NCBI RefSeq assembly: GCF_026537325.1
Contig: NZ_JAFNMJ010000001.1
Span: forward strand, 310,001 to 374,000
DNA from: Bifidobacterium sp. B4142
GTDB taxonomy: Bacteria > Actinomycetota > Actinomycetes > Actinomycetales > Bifidobacteriaceae
Reading direction: 5' to 3'
DNA length: 64,000 nt
Every line of letters starts with the position of its first letter. Position 1 is the stretch's first letter. The notes under the pieces are model-generated. The model had not been told where the DNA came from, made no database searches, and saw nothing but the letters and a program-made list of their open reading frames with translations. Both the position numbers and the translations under genes were made by a program. Below are positions 36,895 to 45,910 of the stretch, in pieces.

Positions 36895-38778
36895 ATGTCG
36901 GTGATTGGCCGGGAAAATACAGAAACCAGTACAGTAACAGAAGAGGTCTACTTGAAGGGCTCTACGGCATCCGTGGTCAGATCGGATAAGCAGGAACCAG
37001 CGCGTCCAAAGCACACCATCCGAACCATTCTGCGCTCCCTGCGCGAATACCGGAAGGCCAGTTTTCTGGCTCCGGCCTTCGTCTTTCTGGAGAGCGTCCT
37101 CGAGATAGTGATCCCGACCATCATGGCCTCCCTGATTGACCAAGGGGTCTCGGGGAGGTCCATGCCGGCCATCTTCAAGTTCGGGCTGATCCTGCTGGCC
37201 TGCTCGGCCGTCTCCCTGTTCTCCGGGTTCATGTCCGGACGGTATGCGGCCATCGCCTCTTCCGGCCTGGCCAAGAATGTCCGCAGCGATCTGTTCGCCA
37301 AAGTGCAATCCTTCAGCTTTACCAACATCGACCGCTTCTCAACGGGGTCCATCATCACCAGGCTGACCACCGATGTGACCAACCTGCAGAACGCCTATCA
37401 GATGGTGATCAGGGTCGGGGTCAGGGCGCCGATCATGGTCATCGTGGCCTGGCTCTTCTCTTATAGGATCTCCAGGCCCATATCCCTGGTCTTCCTGATC
37501 GCCATCCCCATCCTGGGCTTTGGCCTGATCGGTCTGTCCCTGCTGGTTCATCCCATCTTCGAGCGGGTCTTCCACACCTACGACCACCTCAACAATGTGG
37601 TGGATGAGAACCTTCAGGGCATCAGGGTGGTCAAGTCCTACAACCGGGAGGACTACGAGGAGCGCAAATTCAACGGTATCTCCCTGGCTATCTACCGTGC
37701 CTTCTGCAAGGCCGAGCGGATCATGAGCCTGAACCCGGCATTGTTGAACTTCTGTATTTATGCTTCTTTGCTGGTCATATCCTGGATGGGCGCCTCCCAG
37801 ATTGTGGCATCCGGGAACAATGCGGCCCTAGGACTGACCACAGGCGATCTGACCGCCCTGGTCACCTATGCCATACAAATCATGATGGCCATGAACATGG
37901 TCTCCATGATCGTGGTCATGGTCGTCATCTCCCAGGCTTCGGCGGAGCGCATCTGCCAGGTGCTGAATGAGGTCAGCACTGTGCATGATCCCGCCAAGCC
38001 GGTCATGAAGGTGGCCGACGGGTCCATCAGCTTCCAGGATGTGACCTTCCGCTACTCGGAGCGATCCGAACGCCCTGTTCTGAGCCATATCAATCTTGAC
38101 GTTCCCTCGGGCTCCACCCTGGGCATCGTGGGTGGGACCGGCTCCTCCAAATCGAGCCTGGTCCAGCTCATACCCCGTCTCTATGACGTAACTGAGGGGT
38201 CCCTCCAGGTGGGCGGTGTGGACGTACGCCAATACGACCTGACCGTCCTGCGCGACCAGGTGGCCATGGTGCTCCAGAAGAATGTCCTTTTCACCGGGAC
38301 CATCGCCGAGAACCTGCGCTGGGGTAATCCTCAAGCCACGGACGAAGAGCTGGTGCGCGCCTGCACTCTGGCCCAGGCCGACGGGTTCGTGCGGGAGTTT
38401 CCCGACGGCTATCGGACCTACCTGGATGAGGGCGGCACCAACCTCTCTGGCGGCCAGCGACAGCGTCTGTGCATAGCGCGTGCCCTGCTGAAGAAGCCCG
38501 ACATCCTGATTCTGGATGACTCTACCAGCGCCGTGGACACCAAGACCGACCAGCTGATCCGTCACGCCTTCAGCCAGGAGATCCCTGACACTACCAAGAT
38601 CATCATCTCCCAGCGTCTGGCCTCTGTGGAGGACGCTGACATGATCGTGGTCCTGGAGGAGGGCAGGATTCTCGACAAGGGCACCCACCAGGAGCTCCTG
38701 CGAGCATGTCAGGAGTACCGATCCATCTACGAGTCACAGACCAGGAACCAGAGCGAGGAGGACAAGGATCATGAGTGA
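36895..38778 (+). CDS. Heterodimeric ABC exporter, subunit with degenerate ATP site
   Basis: This is a type IV ABC exporter half: six membrane helices (about 50-330) and an ATPase domain (about 380-620). Its Walker A reads GGTGSSKSS, with Ser for the usual Gly before the Lys. Walker B ends ILDDSTSAVD, with Asp replacing the catalytic Glu. Its own signature LSGGQRQ is intact. This is the pattern of one half of heterodimeric exporters such as LmrCD or TM287/288. The ATG at 36895 has a weak ribosome site, and an in-frame TTG at 36952 after AAGAGGT is an alternative start. It overlaps its partner gene by eight bases. Substrate could be lipid, peptide or drug. Confidence 0.88.
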   Translation: MSVIGRENTETSTVTEEVYLKGSTASVVRSDKQEPARPKHTIRTILRSLREYRKASFLAPAFVFLESVLEIVIPTIMASLIDQGVSGRSMPAIFKFGLILLACSAVSLFSGFMSGRYAAIASSGLAKNVRSDLFAKVQSFSFTNIDRFSTGSIITRLTTDVTNLQNAYQMVIRVGVRAPIMVIVAWLFSYRISRPISLVFLIAIPILGFGLIGLSLLVHPIFERVFHTYDHLNNVVDENLQGIRVVKSYNREDYEERKFNGISLAIYRAFCKAERIMSLNPALLNFCIYASLLVISWMGASQIVASGNNAALGLTTGDLTALVTYAIQIMMAMNMVSMIVVMVVISQASAERICQVLNEVSTVHDPAKPVMKVADGSISFQDVTFRYSERSERPVLSHINLDVPSGSTLGIVGGTGSSKSSLVQLIPRLYDVTEGSLQVGGVDVRQYDLTVLRDQVAMVLQKNVLFTGTIAENLRWGNPQATDEELVRACTLAQADGFVREFPDGYRTYLDEGGTNLSGGQRQRLCIARALLKKPDILILDDSTSAVDTKTDQLIRHAFSQEIPDTTKIIISQRLASVEDADMIVVLEEGRILDKGTHQELLRACQEYRSIYESQTRNQSEEDKDHE

Positions 38779-40783
38779 CGGATCATTCAAGGACCGCAAG
38801 CCCCGCCTGGACAAAGCCGCGCCGGGAACGACCCGTCGCATCCTGCGCTACCTGCTGGCCTACCGCTGGCAGCTGGCGGTGATCGTGGTCTGCATCATCA
38901 TCAGCGCCGGAGCCCAGGCGGCATCGGCCTTCTTCCTCCAACCGCTGATCGACCATTACATCCTGCCTCTGGTCGGAGCCGCCGACCCTGACTGGGGACC
39001 GCTCATGAGGACCCTGATTCTGATGGGCTGCCTCTATGCAGTGGGGACCTTCTGCTCCTGGTTCTGGAACTGGCTGATCGTCAAGGTGGAGCAGGGCACG
39101 TTGAAGACCATCCGCGACCAGATGTTCGCTCACCAGCAGGAGCTGCCCATCGGCTTCTTCGATACCCATGAGCACGGCGACACTATGAGCCGCTACACCA
39201 ACGACACGGATACCCTCCGTCAGGCCATCTCCCAGTCCTTCCCGCAGATGGTCTCCTCGGTCCTGTCCGCCCTGGCAGCCCTGATCTCCATGCTTTGGCT
39301 CTCCATCCCCTTCACCGTTCTGACCCTGGTCTTCGCGGCGGTTCTGATTGTGGTGGTCCGGGTTCTGGTCACCCGAAGCGGTCGCTACTTCGTTCACCAG
39401 CAGCGCTATCTGGGCCAGGTGAACGCCTTCGTGGAAGAGGCCGTCAACGGGCAGAAGGTCATCAAGGTCTTCAACCATGAGGATGCCACCGCCAAGGTCT
39501 TCGAGCAGAGGAACCAGGAACTCTTTCAGGCTTCGGCCCAGGCCAACACCTACGGTAACGTCACCATGCCGGTCGTGGGCAACATGGGCTACCTGCTCTA
39601 TGTGATCCTGGCCATCGTCGGAGGCCTGGCTGGCATCGCGGGTATGGGCAATGTGGGACTGACCGGGGCAGGGCCGCTGACCCTGGGAACCATCGTCTCC
39701 CTCCTGACTCTTTCCCGCTCCTTCATCAACCCCATCGGCCAGGTCTCCATGCAGTTCAACATGGTCATGATGGCCCTGGCCGGCGCCTCCAGGATCTTCG
39801 ATCTGATCGACCAGCCTGTCGAGTCCGACCAGGGCACGGTCAGATTGGTCAGCGTCGAACTGGCCTCGGACGGGCGGACCATGACCCCTGTCGACCATGA
39901 GACAGGGCACTGGGCCTGGAAGCGTGAGGCCGATGACGACGGCAGGCGCTCGCTGGAGGCTGCCATGAAGCTTCCAGGCGATGCCCGGGATGTGGCCCTG
40001 AAGGCCAAGGATCAGGCCATCACCTCGCCTGATGGCCGATACACCCTCCTCCAGGGGGATGTGCGATTCACCGATGTCAGCTTCGGGTATGACCCGAGCA
40101 AGCCTGTCCTGCACGACATCACCTGGTTTGCCAAGCCCGGGCAGAAGGTGGCTTTGGTCGGCGCCACGGGGGCCGGCAAGACCACGATCACTAACCTCAT
40201 CAACCGTTTCTACGACATCCAGCAGGGGCAGATCCTCTATGACGGGATCGATGTGAGAAACATCCGCAAGCCTGACCTCCGCCGCTCCCTGGGCATCGTC
40301 CTTCAGGATGTCAACCTCTTCACGGGCACCGTCCTGGACAACATCCGCTACGGGCGCCTGGATGCCACGGACGAGGAGTGCATCGAAGCTGCCAGGATGA
40401 CCAACGCCGACAGCTTCATCCGCATGCTTCCCCAGAGCTACCAGACCGTTCTAGAAGGGGATGGAAGCGGGCTGTCCCAGGGTCAGCGCCAGCTGATCTC
40501 CATTGCCAGGGCGGCTGTGGCCGATCCGCCGGCCATGATCCTTGACGAAGCCACTTCCTCAATCGACACACGCACCGAGGAGGTGGTCCAGCAGGGCATG
40601 GACGCATTGATGCGCGGCCGAACGGTCTTCGTCATCGCCCACCGGCTCTCCACGGTCCGTAACTCCGATGTGATCATGGTTCTGGATCACGGACGGATCA
40701 TTGAGCGCGGCAATCATGATGAGCTGATAGCCAGGCACGGCGAGTACTACCAGCTCTACACCGGAGCCTTGGAGCTAGAGTAG
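38771..40783 (+). CDS. Heterodimeric ABC exporter, catalytic subunit
   Basis: This is the partner of the preceding exporter half, 670 residues. The membrane domain (about 25-330) is followed by an inserted linker of about 65 residues rich in charged and Ala residues (around 355-420), then an ATPase domain. Walker A GATGAGKTT and Walker B LDEATSSID (about residue 590) are canonical, but the signature reads LSQGQRQ (about 568). This altered signature should pair with the degenerate Walker motifs of the first subunit, leaving one competent site, as expected of such heterodimers. The product is likely in the cytoplasmic membrane. No regulator gene is adjacent. Confidence 0.9.
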   Translation: MSDGSFKDRKPRLDKAAPGTTRRILRYLLAYRWQLAVIVVCIIISAGAQAASAFFLQPLIDHYILPLVGAADPDWGPLMRTLILMGCLYAVGTFCSWFWNWLIVKVEQGTLKTIRDQMFAHQQELPIGFFDTHEHGDTMSRYTNDTDTLRQAISQSFPQMVSSVLSALAALISMLWLSIPFTVLTLVFAAVLIVVVRVLVTRSGRYFVHQQRYLGQVNAFVEEAVNGQKVIKVFNHEDATAKVFEQRNQELFQASAQANTYGNVTMPVVGNMGYLLYVILAIVGGLAGIAGMGNVGLTGAGPLTLGTIVSLLTLSRSFINPIGQVSMQFNMVMMALAGASRIFDLIDQPVESDQGTVRLVSVELASDGRTMTPVDHETGHWAWKREADDDGRRSLEAAMKLPGDARDVALKAKDQAITSPDGRYTLLQGDVRFTDVSFGYDPSKPVLHDITWFAKPGQKVALVGATGAGKTTITNLINRFYDIQQGQILYDGIDVRNIRKPDLRRSLGIVLQDVNLFTGTVLDNIRYGRLDATDEECIEAARMTNADSFIRMLPQSYQTVLEGDGSGLSQGQRQLISIARAAVADPPAMILDEATSSIDTRTEEVVQQGMDALMRGRTVFVIAHRLSTVRNSDVIMVLDHGRIIERGNHDELIARHGEYYQLYTGALELE

Positions 40784-40953
40784 GGTTCTCCTGAATTGCC
40801 GAACCTTGGGAGTAGGCACCGATAGTTTGCGATTCGGCAATAAGCAAAACCAGTGGGGTGGGGGCGGCACATGACTGATGCTCCCGCCCCTACGCATAGC
40901 TGATGGCTTGCTAAGTTCAATCCCCATCTGAGCTACTGGTATCCCCATGAAAA

Positions 40954-40995
40954 GAAGGGCCTGACCTGCAAATTCAGCAGGTCAGGCCCTTTATG
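40954..40995 (-). terminator. Bidirectional terminator between the exporter pair and gdhA
   Basis: GGGCCTGACCTGC (40957-40969) pairs perfectly with GCAGGTCAGGCCC (40977-40989). On the minus strand the stem is followed by TTCTTTTC, suited to gdhA; on the plus strand by TTTAT. Confidence 0.9.
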
Positions 40996-41015
40996 AATAG
41001 GAATCAGGTTCGATC

Positions 41016-42362
41016 TCAGAGGATGCCCTGGGCCACCATGGCATCGGCCACCTTGGTGAAGCCGGCCACGTTGGCGCCCAGCATCAGGTCGCCCTCATGT
41101 CCGTATTCCTTGGAGGCCTGGTAGGACTTCTGGAAGATTCCAGTCATGATGTCCTTGAGTCGCTGATCCACCTCGTCGAAGGTCCACTGCAGGCGCAGGG
41201 AGTTCTGGCTCATCTCCAGGCCGGAGACGGCCACGCCGCCGGCATTGGCGGCCTTGGCGGGCCCGTAGAGCACCTTGTTATCCTGGTAGACCTGGATGGC
41301 CTCGGGGGTGGAGGGCATGTTGGCGCCCTCGCAGACCACCGTGCATCCGTTGGCGACCAGGGTCTTTGCGGATTCCTCGTCGATTTCGTTCTGCGTGGCG
41401 CAGGGCAGGGCAATGTCGCAGGGCACGGTCCAGACGCCCTTGCAGCCCTCGTGGTACTCAGCGGAGTCCACGCGGTCCGCATACTCGCGAATTCGGCCGC
41501 GGTGGCCCAGTTTGATGTCCTTGACCACGTCGAGATCAATCCCATTGGGGTCATAAACGTAGCCGTTGGAGTCGGATGCCGTTACCACCTTGGCGCCCAG
41601 CTGTTGGGCCTTTTCGGTGGCGAAGATGGCCACGTTGCCCGAACCGGAGATGACGACGGTCTTGCCCTGGAAGGAATCCTTGCGCAGCGTCTGCAAGGCT
41701 TCCTGGGTGTAGTAGCACAGGCCATATCCCGTGGCCTCGGTCCTGGCCAGGGAGCCGCCGAAGGTCAGGTCCTTGCCGGTCAGAACGCCCGAGTACTCGT
41801 CGCGAATTCTCTTGTACTGGCCGAACAGGTAGCCGATTTCGCGGGATCCTACGTTGATGTCGCCGGCGGGCACATCGGTGAACTGTCCGATGTGGCGCTG
41901 CAGCTCGGTCATGAAGGCCTGGCAGAAGCGCATGACCTCGGCATCCGAGCGGCCCTTGGGGTCGAAGTCGGATCCGCCCTTGGCGCCGCCCATGGGCAGA
42001 CCGGTCAGCGAATTCTTCAGAATCTGCTCGAAGCCCAGGAACTTGATGACCGACTCGGTCACGGTCGGGTGGAAGCGCAGGCCACCCTTGTAGGGGCCGA
42101 TGGCCGAATTGAATTGGAACCGGTAGCCGCGGTTGACCTGAACGTGGCCCTGATCGTCGGTCCAGGCCACACGGAACTTGACTGCACGTTCGGGCTCGAC
42201 CAGGCGCTCCAGCACGCCATTGGCCTCATACTCGGGATGCCGCTCCACCACGGGTTCCAGGCTGGAGAAAACTTCGCGGACAGCCTGCAGGAATTCCGGC
42301 TGGTCGCCGTCGCGCTTCTCAACCTGCTGGTATACGCGCTTGATGTATTCGTTGGTGAGCAT
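41016..42362 (-). CDS. gdhA: NADP-type glutamate dehydrogenase
   Basis: GdhA aminates 2-oxoglutarate to glutamate with NADPH, the main ammonium entry at high ammonium. The 448-residue product has YKGGLRFHPTVTESVIKFLGFEQ and GGAKGGSDFDPKGRSD with the active-site lysines, and the nucleotide fold beginning GKTVVISGSGNVA. Length and sequence are those of the hexameric bacterial NADP form. Start at 42362 has AAGGAG six bases upstream; a longer reading to 42404 lacks one. It is monocistronic, with a strong terminator. Confidence 0.95.
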   Translation of the reverse strand: MLTNEYIKRVYQQVEKRDGDQPEFLQAVREVFSSLEPVVERHPEYEANGVLERLVEPERAVKFRVAWTDDQGHVQVNRGYRFQFNSAIGPYKGGLRFHPTVTESVIKFLGFEQILKNSLTGLPMGGAKGGSDFDPKGRSDAEVMRFCQAFMTELQRHIGQFTDVPAGDINVGSREIGYLFGQYKRIRDEYSGVLTGKDLTFGGSLARTEATGYGLCYYTQEALQTLRKDSFQGKTVVISGSGNVAIFATEKAQQLGAKVVTASDSNGYVYDPNGIDLDVVKDIKLGHRGRIREYADRVDSAEYHEGCKGVWTVPCDIALPCATQNEIDEESAKTLVANGCTVVCEGANMPSTPEAIQVYQDNKVLYGPAKAANAGGVAVSGLEMSQNSLRLQWTFDEVDQRLKDIMTGIFQKSYQASKEYGHEGDLMLGANVAGFTKVADAMVAQGIL

Positions 42363-42574
42363 CTGAGCTCCTTTGACTAGGAATGGCCGGTCCGTCCGGT
42401 CCACATGCGATTGGGTCCGCCCTCAAGAGCCTGCGGGGGCTGGCGGAATCTTATCCTATGGTAAATGCCTCAAAGTTACGTCACAAGAATTCTGTCCCGT
42501 AATGTCTGACATGTGGTCATTGAAGGCCCGAAGAATGAGAGGACCAGGAAGAGCAAGCTGGGCTACTGTCAAAA

Positions 42575-42595
42575 GTTGAGTCTCCTAGACTCAAC
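42575..42595. promoter_or_regulatory. HAIR element (HspR operator)
   Basis: TTGAGT (42576-42581)-N7-ACTCAA (42589-42594) matches the HspR-associated inverted repeat CTTGAGT-N7-ACTCAAG in all but the outermost pair, which here is G/C instead of C/G. The symmetry extends to 13 bases on each side. In actinobacteria HspR represses dnaK, clpB and hsp20 genes through this element. Confidence 0.8.
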
Positions 42596-42604
42596 TTTTA
42601 TTCT
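42576..42604 (+). promoter_or_regulatory. Promoter of hsp20
   Basis: TTGAGT (42576-42581) serves as -35 and TATTCT (42599-42604) as -10, spaced by exactly 17 bases. The HAIR repeat fills the -35 and spacer, so a bound HspR would block RNA polymerase. Confidence 0.7.
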
Positions 42605-42745
42605 TTGGGTGAACATTGGGCATGAAACCCGGGGCCTGCGGTTTGGACAAAGTGAAGGGCAGGGAGCTCGGGAGGACAGGTCAGGATGTCCACCTGGGGT
42701 TCCGGTCCGCAGAAACTATGACTTAGAGAATCAGGAGATGTGATT

Positions 42746-43207
42746 ATGGCTATGTTTCCCGCATTGATGAACAATTCGATCTTCGGCGACTTCTTCGACG
42801 ATCCCTTCTTCAACAACTGGCGTGACGGGCGTCGGCAGGGCCAGGGCGCTAAGAACGCGCTGAACAGCCCCTTGATGAACACGGATGTGCGTGAGAAGGA
42901 TGGACAGTACCAGCTCTCCATCGACATGCCCGGCTTCGACAAGAAGGACATCGGCCTGCGTCTGGAGGATGGCTACCTGATTGTCTCCGCCCAGAAGAAC
43001 GGTGACCAGGGTGACAAGGATGACCAGGGACGGTGGATTCGGCGTGAGCGCTACACCGGATCCTGCTCCCGTAGCTTCTACGTTGGCGACAAGGTCCGCC
43101 AAGAGAACATTCATGCCCACTATGCCAACGGCACCCTGGAGGTGACTCTGCCCAAGACCAGCATCGAACCTGCTGACAACACGCAGAACATCGCCATCGA
43201 GGACTGA
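42746..43207 (+). CDS. hsp20: Small heat-shock protein, Hsp20/alpha-crystallin family
   Basis: This is an ATP-independent holdase that binds unfolding proteins. The 153-residue product has a Phe-rich N-terminal arm (MNNSIFGDFFDDPFFNNW), the alpha-crystallin domain (about 44-140) with SIDMPGFDKKDI, and the C-terminal ANGTLEVTLPK motif. The C-terminal tail is polar. ATG at 42746 is eight bases from AGGAG; a GTG at 42740 would be too close to it. The upstream HAIR-promoter points to HspR control. It is monocistronic. Confidence 0.95.
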   Translation: MAMFPALMNNSIFGDFFDDPFFNNWRDGRRQGQGAKNALNSPLMNTDVREKDGQYQLSIDMPGFDKKDIGLRLEDGYLIVSAQKNGDQGDKDDQGRWIRRERYTGSCSRSFYVGDKVRQENIHAHYANGTLEVTLPKTSIEPADNTQNIAIED

Positions 43208-43262
43208 GGGACTCGATTCCGTAACGGACCGCCTGAATGACTGCTATACTGATTGAGTGGCA

Positions 43263-43283
43263 GCCGTCCAGACGGCCCTTTTG
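43263..43283 (+). terminator. Short terminator after hsp20
   Basis: GCCGT (43263-43267) pairs with ACGGC (43272-43276) across a four-base loop, followed by CCTTTTG. Confidence 0.5.
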
Positions 43284-43322
43284 TCGTGTCAACACGCTAT
43301 TGTCCAATTCTGGGTCTACTCA

Positions 43323-43331
43323 TGCTATACT
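43323..43331 (+). promoter_or_regulatory. Candidate extended -10 promoter of infA
   Basis: TGCTATACT gives a TG-N extended -10 with TATACT, 61 bases before infA. No good -35 lies at 16-18 bases. An identical nine-base copy is at 43242-43250, on the other side of the hsp20 terminator. Confidence 0.45.
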
Positions 43332-43391
43332 TACCATTTGGCGTGTCTTTCGATGCGCTGTGTAACCGGCCGAGGATCGGATAGAAGGCTT

Positions 43392-43610
43392 ATGGCAAAA
43401 GATGGTGTGATCGAGGTGGAAGGGCGTGTGGTCGAGGCTCTCCCGAATGCGATGTTCCGCGTCGAGCTCGAGAACAAGCACCTAGTGCTGGCCACCATTT
43501 CCGGCAAGATGCGTAAGAACTACATTCGCATTCTGCCCCAGGATCGGGTGGTGCTCGAAATGAGTCCCTACGATCTGAACCGCGGACGGATTACGTACCG
43601 GTACAAGTAA
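43392..43610 (+). CDS. infA: Translation initiation factor IF-1
   Basis: IF-1 blocks the A site during initiation. The 72-residue product has the complete OB-fold sequence [22 protein letters not shown] to GRITYRYK. A longer reading from 43257 passes through the promoter region and is not supported. It is the first gene of the alpha-type operon. Confidence 0.98.
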   Translation: MAKDGVIEVEGRVVEALPNAMFRVELENKHLVLATISGKMRKNYIRILPQDRVVLEMSPYDLNRGRITYRYK

Positions 43611-43635
43611 CAAGGTACACAAGCAAAGGAAAACC

Positions 43636-43749
43636 ATGAAGGTCAGCCCTAGTGTGAAGAGAATCTGCGAGAACTGCCGCGTGATTCGTCGTCACGGCCG
43701 CGTCATGGTGATCTGCAAAAACCCACGCCATAAGCAGCGCCAGGGCTGA
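43636..43749 (+). CDS. rpmJ: 50S ribosomal protein L36
   Basis: This is a 37-residue protein, [19 protein letters not shown] onward, ending HKQRQG. Cys11, Cys14 and Cys27 with His32 keep the zinc site of the C+ form. AAAGGAAAACC precedes the ATG. It lies 25 bases after infA. Confidence 0.97.
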   Translation: MKVSPSVKRICENCRVIRRHGRVMVICKNPRHKQRQG

Positions 43750-43882
43750 GCGGATTCCCAGCGGCAACGAACACCAAAGGCGCTGAGTCACAGCCGACAG
43801 GCTGAACCCCGGGTGCGCAGGCCCGGGCCGGGAGACCGGAAGACTCGGTGCACGACCTGCGTAGAACAAAAAAGGAATCGCA

Positions 43883-44260
43883 ATGGCACGTCTTGCCGGA
43901 GTCGACATCCCCAACGAGAAGCGTATAGAGATAGCCCTCACCTACATTTTCGGTGTGGGGCGTACCCGCGCCAAGGAAACACTTGCCGCGACCGGAGTGA
44001 ATCCGGACACCCGCGTCAAGGATCTCACGGATGAGCAGCTCATTACGCTGCGTGATTACCTCGAAGGCAACTATAAGATCGAGGGTGATCTGCGTCGTGA
44101 GATCGACGCCGATATTCGCCGTAAGATCCAGATCAATTGCTATCAGGGCCAGCGCCACCGCAGGGGTCTGCCCGTACGTGGTCAGCGGACCAAGACCAAC
44201 GCCCGCACCCGCAAGGGACCCAAGCGCACCGTCGCCGGAAAGAAGAAGGCGACCAAGTAA
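43883..44260 (+). CDS. rpsM: 30S ribosomal protein S13
   Basis: S13 contacts tRNA and bridges to the large subunit. The 125-residue product has [25 protein letters not shown] at the start and the basic tail [34 protein letters not shown] precedes the ATG, 133 bases after rpmJ. Confidence 0.98.
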   Translation: MARLAGVDIPNEKRIEIALTYIFGVGRTRAKETLAATGVNPDTRVKDLTDEQLITLRDYLEGNYKIEGDLRREIDADIRRKIQINCYQGQRHRRGLPVRGQRTKTNARTRKGPKRTVAGKKKATK

Positions 44261-44315
44261 GGCCGTATTGGTTCGCACTAGCAATCAGTTATTCGTGACA
44301 AGGAAACGAGGATCA

Positions 44316-44714
44316 ATGGCAGCAGCAAAGCAGGCCGCGCGCAAGCCTCGTCGTCGGGATCGCAAGTCGGTTCCGGTCGGGCAGGCGCATATCAAGTCAA
44401 CATTCAACAACACCATCATCTCCATCACCGATCCTTCCGGTGCTGTAGTGGCCTGGGCTTCAGGCGGCGACGTAGGCTTCAAGGGCTCCCGCAAGTCCAC
44501 TCCTTATGCAGCGGGCATGGCCGCCGAATCCGCAGCCCGCAAGGCCATGGAGCATGGGGTCAAGAAGGTGGATGTCTTCGTCAAGGGCCCGGGTTCGGGC
44601 CGCGAGACCGCCATCCGCTCCCTGCAGTCCGCAGGCCTGGAGGTCGGTTCCATCTCTGATGTGACCCCACAGGCACACAATGGCGTTCGTCCTCCCAAGC
44701 GCCGTCGCGTCTGA
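44316..44714 (+). CDS. rpsK: 30S ribosomal protein S11
   Basis: S11 forms part of the small-subunit platform. Start at 44316, after AAGGAAACGAGG, gives 132 residues with [18 protein letters not shown] and the C-terminal [10 protein letters not shown]. Upstream in-frame sequence overlaps rpsM in a different frame and is not coding. In many actinobacteria rpsD follows, but here rpoA does. Confidence 0.98.
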   Translation: MAAAKQAARKPRRRDRKSVPVGQAHIKSTFNNTIISITDPSGAVVAWASGGDVGFKGSRKSTPYAAGMAAESAARKAMEHGVKKVDVFVKGPGSGRETAIRSLQSAGLEVGSISDVTPQAHNGVRPPKRRRV

Positions 44715-44789
44715 GCACTAAAAAACCCATGAATCCACCCGCGAAGACCGGTGAGTGCACCACCGGTTGGAGCTGAAAGGATAGCAACA

Positions 44790-45785
44790 GTGCTTATTGC
44801 ACAGCGTCCGACTCTTACAGAAGAAGTCGTCAATGCCCAGCGCTCCCGTTTCACCATCGAGCCGCTGGAGCCCGGATTCGGGTACACTCTGGGCAACTCC
44901 CTGCGTCGTACCCTGCTGAGCTCCATACCCGGTGCGGCTGTGACCTCGGTCCGCATCTCGGGTGCCCTGCACGAGTTCACCACGCTGCCTGGTGTGGAGG
45001 AGGACGTCACTGAGATCCTGCTCAACATCAAGGGCATCGTGCTGACCAGCGAGTACGACGAGCCTGTGGTCATGTATTTGCGCAAGAGCGGCAAGGGCGA
45101 AGCCACCGCCGGGGACATCACCCCGCCGGCCGGTGTCACCGTGGCCAATCCTGATCTGCATATCGCGACCCTGGCCGAGGATGGCGAGTTGGAGATCGAG
45201 TTTACGGTGGAGCGTGGGCGTGGATACGTCCAGGCCCAGCTCAACAAGCAGGACAACGATGAGATTGGCCGCATCCCGGTCGATTCCATCTACTCTCCAG
45301 TACTCAAGGTCAGCTACAAGGTCGAAGCCACCCGTGTCGAGCAGCGCACGGATTTTGACAAGTTGATCCTGGATGTGGAGACCAAGCCGGCCATATCGCC
45401 GCGTGACGCGGTGGCATCCGCCGGGTCGACCCTGGTTGAACTCTTCGGCCTCTGCCGCGAGCTCAACACCCAAGCTGAGGGCGTGGAGGTCGGACCCGAG
45501 CCTGTGGTGGAAGAAGCCGATCCGCAGATGTCCGTGCCGATTGAGGATCTGAACCTGACGCAGCGTTCCTACAACTGCCTCAAGCGCGAGGGAATCCACA
45601 CCATCGGCGAGCTGGTCTCGCACACCGAGCAGGATCTGCTGGACATTCGTAACTTCGGCATGAAGTCCATCGACGAGGTCAAGGAGAAGCTTGAGGGCAT
45701 GGGGCTGTCGCTGAAGGCCTCCCCGCTGGGCTTCGACACCAATAATCTCGAGGGGGGCACCTTCTTCTCGCCTGACGACGAGTGA
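44790..45785 (+). CDS. rpoA: RNA polymerase alpha subunit
   Basis: The alpha dimer scaffolds RNA polymerase and contacts activators. The GTG at 44790, with GAAAGG upstream, gives 331 residues. The N-terminal domain has [28 protein letters not shown], and the C-terminal domain (about 245-315) has the helix-hairpin-helix [22 protein letters not shown] longer reading from 44751 adds 13 residues without support. Confidence 0.98.
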   Translation: MLIAQRPTLTEEVVNAQRSRFTIEPLEPGFGYTLGNSLRRTLLSSIPGAAVTSVRISGALHEFTTLPGVEEDVTEILLNIKGIVLTSEYDEPVVMYLRKSGKGEATAGDITPPAGVTVANPDLHIATLAEDGELEIEFTVERGRGYVQAQLNKQDNDEIGRIPVDSIYSPVLKVSYKVEATRVEQRTDFDKLILDVETKPAISPRDAVASAGSTLVELFGLCRELNTQAEGVEVGPEPVVEEADPQMSVPIEDLNLTQRSYNCLKREGIHTIGELVSHTEQDLLDIRNFGMKSIDEVKEKLEGMGLSLKASPLGFDTNNLEGGTFFSPDDE

Positions 45786-45910
45786 GAGGCTGCAGCCTTC
45801 GTATGAGCGGGCGAGGGGAAGGGTTCCTTTGTCTGCTGACAGCAATTCCGGGAAGTCGGATGTTCGGGCGTATGCCCACCTGTCCTCCCGGGCCGTAAGG
45901 AGATAATCCA

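Larger units (their letters stand above)
42363..42745. other. gdhA-hsp20 divergent intergenic region
   Basis: These 383 bases hold the promoters of both divergent genes. The hsp20 side has a HAIR-type operator in its promoter (42575-42604) and a 5' leader of roughly 130-140 bases. I saw no gene. A gdhA promoter was not pinned down. Confidence 0.6.
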
